A DNA stretch of 45,164 nt from Bacilli bacterium (GCA_016290195.1 JAEETF010000025.1:1-45164), one strand, 5' to 3'; counted from the stretch's first letter, positions 1 to 7,393 are shown. The notes: generated from the sequence alone by a model not told the origin. Made by a program: numbers and translations.

Positions 1-8
1 ACCTCCTC
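1..8 (-). promoter_or_regulatory. probable Shine-Dalgarno of the next gene beyond the window (likely gyrB)
   Basis: Read on the minus strand the last eight bases are GAGGAGGT, a near-perfect SD lying inside the final recF codons. In Bacilli the gene after recF is usually gyrB (sometimes after a short ORF), so a start codon is expected just past the edge. The downstream gene itself is not visible. Confidence 0.4.
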
Positions 9-1100
9 TATTTCAATCATTCCATTATTAATTTTAAACAACTTAGAATTTTTAATAATACTATCATCAATATTTTTTAAATCAGTTGTTGTTATTATTG
101 TTTGTATATCCTGATTAATATATTTTAATAACTTATTTTTTTTCTCATCATCTAATTCACTAAATACATCATCTAATAATAATATAGGAATATCTTTCTT
201 TTCTTCTTCAAATATTTTTATTTCCGATAATTTATGAGCTAAAATTGCCATTCTTTGTTGTCCTTGTGAACCAAATTCTTTTAAATTATTATTCTCTATT
301 ACATAAATATAATCATCTTTATGAACACCGTATAAAGTACTGCCACTTCTTATTTCTTCCTTATAATTTTTTTTAAACAATTCTAACATTTCTTCTTTAT
401 AATTAAACTTCATTTCAAAATTTGGTTTATAAATTATTTTGAATTTATCATAATTACTTATTTCTTTATATATATTTGTACATATATTATTTATTTTTTC
501 AAAATACTTTTTTCTATATCTATATATAATTTCCGATTTATCAATTAAATAACTAGTAACAATATTAAAGTAATTAATATCAATACTTAAATTTAATTTC
601 AATTTTTTTAAGTAATCATTTCTTATTTTTAATAATTTATTATAATCATTTAAAGCAATAATATATTCATTATATAACTGACTAAGTTCAATATTTAAAA
701 ATCTTCTACGATCACCAGGTGTACCTTTAATTAAATTTAAATCTTCTGGATAAAAAATAATAATACTAGAATCTTTTATATAATCATTTATTTTTCTTAT
801 TTTTTGATTATTTATTTCAAGATTCTTACCTTTTTCATTTATTAATATATTTTGCTCTTTATCCAAAATATCACTTTTAAACTTTCCAGTTATTTTTAAA
901 AACTCTTCACCACTCTTTATAAGATTATTATCAACGTATGGTCTATGTGATTTTGTTAAACATAAAACAAAGATTCCTTCAAGTATATTTGTTTTTCCTT
1001 GTGCATTATCTCCATAAATAATATTTAATTTTGGAGAAAAAGATATATCAAGATGTTTATAATTTCTAAAATTTATTAATTCTAAATTCTTTAAAATCAT
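1..1100 (-). CDS. recF: DNA replication/repair protein RecF (3' end cut by window edge)
   Basis: RecF is an SMC-like ATPase that loads RecA at single-strand gaps. I translated 366 codons from the ATG at 1100 down to the window edge without a stop. The N-terminus has the family start (MILKNLELINFRNYKHL), a Walker A (GDNAQGKTN), the signature GSQGQQR and a Walker B (ILLLDDVFSELD) near the C-terminal end. The family is about 370 residues, so only a few codons are missing. The ATG has no SD of its own and two codons upstream lies an in-frame TAA, so no earlier start is possible. A short ORF with a strong SD overlaps the start and may couple its translation. It follows a comK-like gene in the dnaA-dnaN series, where Bacillus also has recF. 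Confidence 0.96.
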   Translation of the reverse strand, partial: MILKNLELINFRNYKHLDISFSPKLNIIYGDNAQGKTNILEGIFVLCLTKSHRPYVDNNLIKSGEEFLKITGKFKSDILDKEQNILINEKGKNLEINNQKIRKINDYIKDSSIIIFYPEDLNLIKGTPGDRRRFLNIELSQLYNEYIIALNDYNKLLKIRNDYLKKLKLNLSIDINYFNIVTSYLIDKSEIIYRYRKKYFEKINNICTNIYKEISNYDKFKIIYKPNFEMKFNYKEEMLELFKKNYKEEIRSGSTLYGVHKDDYIYVIENNNLKEFGSQGQQRMAILAHKLSEIKIFEEEKKDIPILLLDDVFSELDDEKKNKLLKYINQDIQTIITTTDLKNIDDSIIKNSKLFKINNGMIEIEE

Positions 1101-1143
1101 AAAAAATTAATTTTAAGCACAAATAAGAAAAAAAACAGTACAT
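1066..1143 (-). CDS. possible 25-codon leader ORF overlapping the recF start
   Basis: On the minus strand an ATG at 1143 follows a perfect AGGAGG (1151-1156) by 7 nt and opens a 25-residue, aromatic and hydrophobic reading frame (it begins MYCFFSYLCLKL). It ends at TAG inside recF, overlapping the recF start by 35 nt in another frame. The recF ATG lacks an SD, so this frame may deliver ribosomes to recF by coupling. The peptide resembles no family I know. Confidence 0.35.
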   Translation of the reverse strand: MYCFFSYLCLKLIFYDFKEFRINKF

Positions 1144-1168
1144 ATCGTGTCCTCCTACATACAAATAT

Positions 1169-1197
1169 ATTATATCATAAAATGAGGTATTTTTGTA
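1169..1197 (-). promoter_or_regulatory. promoter for recF (extended -10)
   Basis: On the minus strand TACAAA is separated by 17 nt from TATAAT (plus-strand 1169-1174), with an upstream TG giving TGATATAAT. The -35 is poor but the extended -10 is perfect. It lies between the comK terminator and the SD at 1151-1156. Confidence 0.5.
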
Positions 1198-1199
1198 CT

Positions 1200-1225
1200 A
1201 AAAAAATAGGTATTACCCTATTTTT
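1200..1225 (-). terminator. intrinsic terminator of the comK-like gene
   Basis: Read on the minus strand: AAAAATAGG, 6-nt loop, CCTATTTTT and a run of seven T. The left arm overlaps the comK stop codon. Confidence 0.6.
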
Positions 1226-1662
1226 CTTTTTCTTAAAATTGAATCCAACCTAGTAGCTCGCATTATTTGATTTTCAAGAACATTAAATGACACATCTAAT
1301 TCAAGCTTATAACCATTATAAAATACCAAATTAGCTTTCTTTTCACATCTTTTATATTCCATTATATTATTTAATGATATCCAAGAACAATTAGTAATTC
1401 TTGGTGATGCTGTTGGAAAAAAAATCATATTTGTTGATTCTTCAATTATAATTGGTGATTTATAAGAAATACCTGTTAATCTTTTAGTACCTTCATATCT
1501 TCCATTATAAGAACTTCCAAAATAACTACAACTATTCTCTATTATTTTCATAGCTGGTGTATTTACTATAAAATCTCTTTCTTTTTCAATTATTCTTGAA
1601 TTATTTTCATCAATGGCAATTACTGCTAATGTTGAATTATTTACTTCATAAATTTCTTCCAT
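1213..1662 (-). CDS. comK: ComK-family competence transcription factor
   Basis: ComK is the DNA-binding master activator of competence genes in Bacillus, recognising paired A/T boxes in the minor groove. This 149-residue protein matches it over nearly its whole length. Conserved stretches are YEVN near the start, SCSYFGSSYNGR (44-55), GISYKSPIII (64-73), FPTASPR (82-88), the WIS of 94-96 and ENQIMRATRL (128-137). Bacillus ComK is about 190 residues; this one stops roughly 40 residues earlier and lacks the C-terminal segment that carries the MecA/ClpC recognition motif in B. subtilis. SD AAGGGGGA precedes the ATG at 1662. It has its own terminator and a candidate promoter, so it is probably a single-gene transcript. 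The place between dnaN and recF, where Bacillus has the S4-domain gene yaaA, is unusual. Family assignment is confident; a role in competence here is inferred. Confidence 0.88.
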   Translation of the reverse strand: MEEIYEVNNSTLAVIAIDENNSRIIEKERDFIVNTPAMKIIENSCSYFGSSYNGRYEGTKRLTGISYKSPIIIEESTNMIFFPTASPRITNCSWISLNNIMEYKRCEKKANLVFYNGYKLELDVSFNVLENQIMRATRLDSILRKRKIG

Positions 1663-1711
1663 AAATTTTCCCCCTTAAATATATAATTCCAAAAAATTAC
1701 ATATTTCCCTA

Positions 1712-1746
1712 CTTATATCATAAATTTTTGTCAAAATTTGATACTT
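1712..1746 (-). promoter_or_regulatory. candidate comK promoter and A/T inverted repeat
   Basis: On the minus strand TGATATAAG (extended -10, plus-strand 1712-1717 plus TGA) lies about 50 nt before the ATG. Immediately upstream is the A/T-rich inverted repeat AAATTTT-N4-AAAATTT. ComK boxes are AAAA-N5-TTTT pairs; this spacing does not match exactly, so autoregulation is only a suggestion. Confidence 0.35.
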
Positions 1747-1753
1747 TTTGTTG

Positions 1754-1779
1754 AAAAAAAAGAACTTTAATAAGTTCTT
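1754..1779 (-). terminator. intrinsic terminator of dnaN
   Basis: Read on the minus strand: AAGAACTT, loop ATTA, AAGTTCTT, then T6. The dnaN TAA stop (1767-1769) lies at the arm/loop junction. Confidence 0.75.
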
Positions 1780-2888
1780 ATAGGTAAAATTAATTCAATT
1801 AGATCTTGATTATCACTACTCTTTATTATTATAGGTTTTACTTCTCCATTAAAACAAATAATAACATCATCAGCAGTAAATGCTTTTAAAGCATCCATCA
1901 TATACTTAGAACTAAATGAAATTTTTATATTTTCTTTATTATTTTTCTTTACAATTATATTTTCCTCTACATTACCTATTTCAGGTATATTAGATGAAAT
2001 TTTTATTTTATCATCAAATGTTTCAAGATTAATTGTATTTTTATCATCTTGATTTGTTAATAAAGAAGCTCTATCAAGTGCTGTATATAATTCATTTAAA
2101 TTTAATGATACTTCAAGCATGAATTCTGTTGGTATTAATTTTGCTGTATCTGGATATGTCCCATTTATTAATGTAGTCATCATTATTATATTATCAAATT
2201 TAAATATAACTTTATTATTAAATATATGCATTTCTATATCTTCTTCATTATCATTAATTAATTTAACTAATTCATTTAAATTTTTTGTAGGAATAATTAT
2301 ATTAATTAAATTTTCCACATTACAATTTAATTTTATAGTTTTTTTAGATAATCTATAGGAATCAGTTGCTACACATTCCATTACATCATTTTCTATTTTA
2401 AAATTAATTCCTGTTAAAACTGGTCTAGATTCTTGAGTAGATGCTGCAAAAGATGTTTGATTTATTATATTTTTAAATATTCTTCTATCAATACATATTG
2501 GATTTTTACTAACATCTAGATTTAAATCTGGAAAGTCATTAACATTATTACAATTTAAATTAAATGAAGAATTATCATTATATATATATAACTTTGAATC
2601 AACTACTTCTTCAAGATTTACTAAATTGTTAGGCATTTTTCTTATTATTTCATAAATATATTTACCAGATACAACAATAGATCCTGTTTCTACTATTTCT
2701 TCTATTTCTTGTCTTGGTATAAAAGTTTTAATAGCTATTTCATTATCTGTACTCATTAAATATAATCCATCACTTGTTAAATCCATTTTAATACAGTTTA
2801 GAATAGGAATTAAATTTTTAGTAGATACCCCTTTTATTACATAATTTAAATGTTCCATCAATTTTGATTGTTTAATTTTTAATTTCAT
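1767..2888 (-). CDS. dnaN: DNA polymerase III beta subunit (sliding clamp)
   Basis: DnaN forms the ring-shaped dimer that tethers DNA polymerase III to DNA. The 373-residue protein has the usual length and the three-domain clamp layout. It begins MKLKIKQSKLMEHLNYVIKG and carries the clamp stretches RPVLTGINF and ATDSYRLSKK. The C-terminus ends in the hydrophobic ELILPIRTY, like the family's LxLPxR ending that forms part of the client-binding pocket. SD AAGGAGA precedes the ATG at 2888. It lies 135 nt downstream of dnaA; the gap holds a second cluster of DnaA boxes. A terminator follows directly, so comK behind it probably needs its own promoter. Confidence 0.97.
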   Translation of the reverse strand: MKLKIKQSKLMEHLNYVIKGVSTKNLIPILNCIKMDLTSDGLYLMSTDNEIAIKTFIPRQEIEEIVETGSIVVSGKYIYEIIRKMPNNLVNLEEVVDSKLYIYNDNSSFNLNCNNVNDFPDLNLDVSKNPICIDRRIFKNIINQTSFAASTQESRPVLTGINFKIENDVMECVATDSYRLSKKTIKLNCNVENLINIIIPTKNLNELVKLINDNEEDIEMHIFNNKVIFKFDNIIMMTTLINGTYPDTAKLIPTEFMLEVSLNLNELYTALDRASLLTNQDDKNTINLETFDDKIKISSNIPEIGNVEENIIVKKNNKENIKISFSSKYMMDALKAFTADDVIICFNGEVKPIIIKSSDNQDLIELILPIRTY

Positions 2889-3023
2889 ATATATTCTCCT
2901 TTATTTTTTAATATTATTATTATTATTGTGGAAAATGTGGAAAACTTTTATTTTTTATTTATTTATAATACTTAATCCAAAATAATAATATACATTATAT
3001 TGTGTAAAAAAAATTTTTTTCAA
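2889..3023 (-). other. downstream part of oriC: tandem DnaA boxes and ATA-repeat unwinding candidate
   Basis: The dnaA-dnaN gap holds two directly abutting boxes TTTTCCACA (minus strand; plus-strand 2927-2935 and 2936-2944) and a third site, TTTTACACA (3001-3009). Straight after the tandem boxes the minus strand reads five ATA triplets, TTA and AAA (2911-2926 and on). Bacillus oriC has the same bipartite layout with unwinding between dnaA and dnaN. The triplet run resembles a DnaA-trio, but the first base of each triplet departs from the published consensus. Confidence 0.65.
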
Positions 3024-4373
3024 CTATTTTATTTGATTAATAATCTTTTTAATAACTAATTCTAGATTATTATCTTTTTTTATAGCTTTTTTAATTTTAT
3101 CAACAGAGTGCATAACTGTTGTATGGTCTTTTCCACCAAATTCCATACCTATTTTTGGATAAGATTCTTCACAAGCAACTCTACATATATACATTGCTAC
3201 TTGTCTTGGGCCAGCAATACTAGCATTTCTTTTTTTACTTTTTAAATCATCTATTGAAATATTGTAAGCATCAGCAACTAATTGTTGAACCATATCTATT
3301 TTATTTTTAGATATTATAGTTTTAACAAAATAATCTTTTAAAGCTTCTATTGTTAATTCTAAATCAATATTTACTCCACCCTTCATTGCTGAATAAGCAA
3401 CAACTCTGGTAATGGCCCCTTCCAATTTTCGAACATCACTATCGCAGTTACTAGCAATATAGTTTTTAACATCTTTAGGAATATCACTAACCATTGCATT
3501 TCCTTCAATTTTTTTCTCAATGATATGAAGTCTAAGTTCAAAATCAGGTGGTAATATATTTGTGGTTATTCCCCAGTGAAATCTAGTTTGTAATCTTTCC
3601 TCAAGAGCTTTTAAATCATCTGGTGAACGATCGGATGTAATTATAATTTGTTTATTACTTCCATGAAGCTCATTAAATGTGTTGAAAAATTCTTGCTGAG
3701 CTTTGTTAGCTATTTGAAGATATTGAATGTCATCAATCATTAATACATCAATATCTCGATATTTTGATTTAAAATATTTAACATCATTTATATTATCGTT
3801 TTCTTTGTTCTTACGATATAAATCAATAAAATCATTAACAAATTGTTCACTTGTTACATATAATACTTTCTTTTTTGAATTTTTTATAATATAGTTACCA
3901 ATTGCGTGCATTAAATGTGTTTTACCAAGTCCACTTTTTCCATATATAAATAACGGATTGTACATCATACCTGGTTTTTCTGCAACCGCAAGAGCAACAG
4001 TATGGGCAAATTTATTACTATCCCCTACTATAAAATTATCAAACGTATATTGTGGTTTTAAATTATTTTCATATGTATTTGATGGAATACCAATATTACT
4101 AGTATCAATTTCCACATTTTGCTCTATTTCATCATCTATATAGTATTCAAATTGAAAATTAGAACCTGCTACACTAGCAAAGTTTTCCACAATAAAGTCA
4201 TTATAGTTTTCTTTTAAATGTTTCTTATGAATATGCATAGGAACTATAACTTTAGCAATTCCATCATTTAATGAATGTAATTTTGTTTCACTAAACCATG
4301 TTTCAAAAAGCATAGGTGCTATTTCATCTTTTATTTTATCTAAGAAAGATTGCCATATTACATTTAAGTCCAT
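3024..4373 (-). CDS. dnaA: chromosomal replication initiator protein DnaA
   Basis: DnaA is the AAA+ initiator that binds DnaA boxes and melts the origin. The 449-residue protein has the four-domain layout: domain I (about 1-80, DnaB/regulator contacts), a short linker, an AAA+ core with Walker A GKSGLGKT (145-152) and Walker B LMIDD (211-215), and a C-terminal helix-turn-helix with the signature GKDHTTVMHSVDKI. Start ATG at 4373 has SD GGTGAGG close by. It is transcribed away from oriC, divergent from rpmH, as in Bacillus. A DnaA box at 4439-4447 lies just upstream of its likely -35, consistent with the autoregulation known for this gene. Confidence 0.98.
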   Translation of the reverse strand: MDLNVIWQSFLDKIKDEIAPMLFETWFSETKLHSLNDGIAKVIVPMHIHKKHLKENYNDFIVENFASVAGSNFQFEYYIDDEIEQNVEIDTSNIGIPSNTYENNLKPQYTFDNFIVGDSNKFAHTVALAVAEKPGMMYNPLFIYGKSGLGKTHLMHAIGNYIIKNSKKKVLYVTSEQFVNDFIDLYRKNKENDNINDVKYFKSKYRDIDVLMIDDIQYLQIANKAQQEFFNTFNELHGSNKQIIITSDRSPDDLKALEERLQTRFHWGITTNILPPDFELRLHIIEKKIEGNAMVSDIPKDVKNYIASNCDSDVRKLEGAITRVVAYSAMKGGVNIDLELTIEALKDYFVKTIISKNKIDMVQQLVADAYNISIDDLKSKKRNASIAGPRQVAMYICRVACEESYPKIGMEFGGKDHTTVMHSVDKIKKAIKKDNNLELVIKKIINQIK

Positions 4374-4403
4374 ATCCTCACCTACTAACTAACTCACAAT
4401 TTC

Positions 4404-4432
4404 ATTTTACCTTAAATTTAAACAAAAAACAA
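4404..4432 (-). promoter_or_regulatory. candidate dnaA promoter
   Basis: On the minus strand TTGTTT (4427-4432), 17 nt, TAAAAT (4404-4409), about 30 nt before the dnaA start. A DnaA box (4439-4447) lies just upstream of the -35. Confidence 0.4.
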
Positions 4433-4720
4433 ACAAAATGTGGAAAAAAATTAAAAAAATAAAAATTTCCACAATAAAAAAGTATAAAAAAATAGTAAAA
4501 GTGCAAAAAAAAATAGAAATACACATAGTTATACACATCTAAAATTACTTATTTTTATTAAATTTTTTAAATTATTAACAATAGTTGTGGAAAACTTCTA
4601 CATAATAATAAACAATGTTATAATTTTTTCCACAATATATGTGTATAAATTAAAAAGAATAGAAAAAATAATTAAAAAATAATGTGGAAAATTAATTTTA
4701 ATTAAAAATAAAGAAAATGT

Positions 4721-4749
4721 TTGACATTTAGTATATTTATATATATAAT
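4721..4749 (+). promoter_or_regulatory. strong promoter for the rpmH-rnpA-yidC series
   Basis: Perfect consensus: TTGACA (4721-4726), 17-nt spacer, TATAAT (4744-4749), followed by SD AGGAGGTG at 4785-4792 and the rpmH start. It is the best housekeeping promoter in the window. Confidence 0.9.
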
Positions 4750-4798
4750 TAAACAAGTAAACAAATGAATTTGAATTTTAGTACAGGAGGTGTCTTGA

Positions 4799-4921
4799 AT
4801 GAAAAGAACTTATCAACCAAATAATAGAAAAAAATCTAAAAAAATGGGTTTTTTAGCGAGAATGGAAACAAAAATAATTAATAGTCGTCGTCGTAAAGGA
4901 CGTAAAGTTTTATCTCATTAA
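4799..4921 (+). CDS. rpmH: 50S ribosomal protein L34 (bL34), unusually short
   Basis: bL34 is a small basic protein of the large ribosomal subunit. The ORF encodes 40 residues, beginning [14 protein letters not shown] and ending [11 protein letters not shown]. Residues 1-25 match the B. subtilis protein closely, as does the C-terminal basic block, but the usual stretch between them (about NGRKVLA in Bacillus) is replaced by IINS, making it about four residues shorter than the common 44. SD AGGAGGTG lies 6 nt before the ATG. A consensus promoter is directly upstream, and a hairpin separates it from rnpA, the usual partner. Confidence 0.95.
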   Translation: MKRTYQPNNRKKSKKMGFLARMETKIINSRRRKGRKVLSH

Positions 4922-4928
4922 TTAAAAG

Positions 4929-4954
4929 AACGTCACTGATTGGTGACGTTTTAA
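4929..4954 (+). terminator. hairpin between rpmH and rnpA (weak terminator or processing site)
   Basis: AACGTCAC, 6-nt loop, GTGACGTT, then TTAATCTT. The stem is perfect over 8 bp but the T-tract is interrupted. It may reduce readthrough from the L34 message into rnpA. Confidence 0.55.
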
Positions 4955-4975
4955 TCTTAATTAGGAGTGAATAAT

Positions 4976-5332
4976 ATGAAAAAAATTAATATAATTAAAA
5001 AGAATGATGAATTTACTCGTATTATAAAAAATAATAGATCATTTAAATCAAAATACTTTATTATTTATGTGGAAAAAACTGAAGAAGAAATTTATCATTT
5101 TGGATTGTCAGTAGGTAAAAAAGTAGGCAATGCTGTTACGAGAAATAAAGAAAAAAGAAGAATTAAATCTATTTTAGATAAATTTATCTTTAAAAAAGGC
5201 TTTAATTGTATTATAATTGTGAAGAGGGAAATAGTAGATAAATCTTTCAAAGAAATGGAAGAAGATTTGATATTTGCTATTAAAAAATTAGATATAATAA
5301 AGGAGAGTAAAGATGAAGAAAAAAAGTATTAA
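4976..5332 (+). CDS. rnpA: ribonuclease P protein component
   Basis: RnpA is the protein cofactor of the RNase P ribozyme that trims tRNA 5' leaders. The 118-residue protein has the family signature, here RNKEKRRIK, after GLSVGKKVGNAVT, and the usual beta-strand ending. I take the ATG at 4976: the SD AGGAG (4963-4967) sits 8 nt before it, whereas an upstream in-frame GTG would fall inside that SD. The 3' end overlaps yidC by 20 nt, and the order rpmH-rnpA-yidC-jag is the standard one. Confidence 0.95.
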   Translation: MKKINIIKKNDEFTRIIKNNRSFKSKYFIIYVEKTEEEIYHFGLSVGKKVGNAVTRNKEKRRIKSILDKFIFKKGFNCIIIVKREIVDKSFKEMEEDLIFAIKKLDIIKESKDEEKKY

Positions 5333-6248
5333 AGTATTAGTATTATTTGCATTATTATTAACATTAACAGGATGTACAAAATATATAAAAAATGATGGCA
5401 AAGTAGTAAAAAATCCAGAAACAGGACAAAGTTTACCACAAAATATTTTATGCCAAGTAGAAGATGAGAAAACTATAGAAATATATAAAGAAAATGGCAT
5501 CAATATGGAAGATTATCCAAAATGTAGTGAATTTAAAGTTACTAGTGGTGGATATGATGGTAGTTTATTCTCAGCCATATTTGTAAAACCACTTGCATGG
5601 TTAATAATTAAATTTGGTATTCTTTTTAAAAACTATGGTGTAGCAATTATACTTGTTACTTTATTAATAAGATTAGCTATGTATCCAATGACAAAGAAAA
5701 CTGCTATGCAATCTGAAAAGATGAAATATGCGCAAAAAGAATTATCAAATTTGGAAGCAAAATATAAAGATAAAAAAGATCAACAAAGTATGATGCAAAA
5801 GAGTCAAGAAATGATGATTATATATAAAAAATATAATATAAATCCTATTTCTGGTTGTTTATTTGCATTAATACAAATTCCACTTTTCTTTTCATTCTAT
5901 GAAGCAATGAATCGTTTACCAGCAATTTTTGAAGAGAATTTCTTAGGTTTCCAACTAGGAACAAGTCCATTAACAGCTATTCAAAATGGAAAATATTATT
6001 ACATTATATTTGTTGTTTTAGTGGCAGTAGCAACTTTCTATTCATTTAAATTGAATAGTGGTGCAAGTATGTCACCAGATCAAGCAAAACAAATGAAAAT
6101 GTTCTCAAAAATTTCAGTAGTTATGATTACAGTTGCAGCTATTACAATGTCAGTTGGTATTCAATTATACTGGATATTCAATAGTACATTCACAATAGCC
6201 CAAAATTTATTAGTAAAAAGGATGAAGAAAAATGTTGTTATTAAATAA
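5313..6248 (+). CDS. yidC: membrane protein insertase YidC/SpoIIIJ (lipoprotein type)
   Basis: YidC inserts proteins into the cytoplasmic membrane, alone or with Sec. The 311-residue protein has a lipoprotein signal (LTLTGC, Cys21), an extracytoplasmic stretch of about 65 residues, then five membrane segments. The first segment holds the conserved groove arginine (R120 in LLIRLAMYP). The coiled-coil cytoplasmic loop (about 133-172) and the P-S-G-C-L-F type helix (NPISGCLFALIQIPLFFSFY) follow. The C-terminal tail is lysine-rich. SD AAGGAG precedes the ATG, and the gene overlaps both rnpA and jag. Only one copy lies here, so whether it also serves the SpoIIIJ role in sporulation is open. Confidence 0.95.
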   Translation: MKKKSIKVLVLFALLLTLTGCTKYIKNDGKVVKNPETGQSLPQNILCQVEDEKTIEIYKENGINMEDYPKCSEFKVTSGGYDGSLFSAIFVKPLAWLIIKFGILFKNYGVAIILVTLLIRLAMYPMTKKTAMQSEKMKYAQKELSNLEAKYKDKKDQQSMMQKSQEMMIIYKKYNINPISGCLFALIQIPLFFSFYEAMNRLPAIFEENFLGFQLGTSPLTAIQNGKYYYIIFVVLVAVATFYSFKLNSGASMSPDQAKQMKMFSKISVVMITVAAITMSVGIQLYWIFNSTFTIAQNLLVKRMKKNVVIK

Positions 6249-6852
6249 GTATGTATATGAAGAAAAAAATTTAGATAAAGCTTTTGAAAAATTTGAACAA
6301 GAAACAAATTTAACAAAGGAAGATGTATTATATACATCAACAGAAGAAAAAGGTGGATTATTAAAATCTTCTAAAGTAATATTAGAAATTGTTAAAAAAG
6401 GAGATTTAATTAGTTTTATAAAAGATTATTTTGATAATCTTGCAAATGGATTAAATATTCAAATTAATACTGAAATAAATATTGAAGAAGATATTATTAA
6501 TATTAATTTAAGTTCTAATGATGCATCTGCCTTAATAGGTAAAAATGGTAAAATGTTAAATTCATTACAAGTATTATTAAGAAAAATGATTGAAGTAAAT
6601 ACAAATGTAAGTCTAAAAATTAATTTAGATGTGGAAAACTATAAGAAAAGAAAAATTAGTTATTTAGAACGTGATATTAAGAAAATAATTAAAGAAGTTT
6701 TAAGAACAAAAGTAGATGTTAAATTAGATCCAATGAATTCTTATGAAAGAAGAATAGTTCATAATTTAGTGAGTAATTATGGACAATTAACATCTGAAAG
6801 TGAAGGCGAAAGTCCAAACAGATGTGTTGTAATCAAATATATTGAAGGATAA
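6232..6852 (+). CDS. jag: RNA-binding protein Jag/KhpB (Jag-N, KH, R3H)
   Basis: Jag (KhpB/EloR) is a cytoplasmic RNA-binding protein, linked in streptococci to cell elongation. The 206-residue protein shows a Jag-N domain (about 1-50), a KH domain with the GxxG loop IGKNGK at about residues 102-107, and an R3H domain with R-x3-H in RRIVH, ending in CVVIKYIEG. It overlaps the yidC end by 17 nt, as often seen for this pair, so translation is probably coupled. A terminator follows directly. Confidence 0.93.
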   Translation: MLLLNKYVYEEKNLDKAFEKFEQETNLTKEDVLYTSTEEKGGLLKSSKVILEIVKKGDLISFIKDYFDNLANGLNIQINTEINIEEDIININLSSNDASALIGKNGKMLNSLQVLLRKMIEVNTNVSLKINLDVENYKKRKISYLERDIKKIIKEVLRTKVDVKLDPMNSYERRIVHNLVSNYGQLTSESEGESPNRCVVIKYIEG

Positions 6853-6873
6853 GCATCGCTTATTCTTTTATTT
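6847..6873 (+). terminator. intrinsic terminator after jag
   Basis: GGATAAGC, loop ATC, GCTTATTC (one G-T pair), then TTTTATTT. The jag stop codon lies in the left arm. The next SD (AGGAGG) lies just after the T-tract. Confidence 0.7.
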
Positions 6874-6885
6874 AGGAGGAAAAAA

Positions 6886-7392
6886 ATGTCTAAAAATATT
6901 AATCTAGATAATGATTATTATGAGATTGTAAAAGATATTATAGAAACAGATGAATTTAAAAAAAGAAAAAATTATCGCCATCATGGTGAAATAAGTGTTT
7001 ATGAACATTCATTAAGTGTATCTATATGCTCATATAATTTTGCACGAAAAATTAATTCTATTTTTAGAAGAGAAATAGTAAATGAAAATAATATGGCAAT
7101 AGCTGGGATTTTGCACGATTTTTATTATAATGATTATACAAAATCTAAAGAAAAAAAGAGTTTGTTTAAAAAACATGGATTTGTGCATGCAAGAGAAGCA
7201 TTGGAAAATTCAAGAGAAAAATTTCCACAATATATGAATGATCATATTGAAAATACAATTTTAAGACATATGTTTCCTTTAAATATTACACCTCCTAAAT
7301 ATATTGAAGGCTGGATAATTGTCTTTGTTGATAAAATAGTATCTTTAGAAGTTTTTCCATACTTAATAAAAAAATTAGTAAGGAGTATATAA
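6886..7392 (+). CDS. HD-domain phosphohydrolase
   Basis: This 168-residue soluble protein carries an HD metal-binding fold. The likely ligands are H41 (EHSLSV), the HD pair H77-D78 (GILHDFYY) and D149 (VFVDK), with further histidines at 101 and 128. HD proteins hydrolyse phosphoesters of nucleotides or second messengers; I cannot name the substrate here. SD AGGAGG precedes the ATG. The stop is followed within 1 nt by the mnmE start, and an SD for mnmE lies inside its end, so the two are probably co-transcribed. It is not part of the usual jag-mnmE order in Bacillus. Confidence 0.8.
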   Translation: MSKNINLDNDYYEIVKDIIETDEFKKRKNYRHHGEISVYEHSLSVSICSYNFARKINSIFRREIVNENNMAIAGILHDFYYNDYTKSKEKKSLFKKHGFVHAREALENSREKFPQYMNDHIENTILRHMFPLNITPPKYIEGWIIVFVDKIVSLEVFPYLIKKLVRSI

Positions 7393-7393
7393 T

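Larger units (their letters stand above)
4374..4798. other. oriC, upstream part: cluster of DnaA boxes between dnaA and rpmH
   Basis: This 425-nt gap is the only long gene-free stretch. It holds at least seven DnaA-box-like 9-mers. Close matches to TTATNCACA are TTATACACA at 4529-4537 (plus) and its complement at 4640-4648. TTTTCCACA-type boxes are at 4626-4634 (plus) and, as TGTGGAAAA, at 4439-4447, 4586-4594 and 4683-4691. A weaker ATTTCCACA is at 4465-4473. Transcription diverges from this point: dnaA-dnaN-recF leftward, rpmH onward rightward. The rest is extremely A/T rich. Confidence 0.9.

Noticed and set aside
4529-4563. A possible DnaA-trio run (TTA TTT TTA TTA) 11 nt after the DnaA box at 4529-4537
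   Set aside because: The triplets fit the trio consensus, but the gap from the box is long and such A/T triplets are expected by chance in this region. The flush tract at 2911-2926 is the better candidate.
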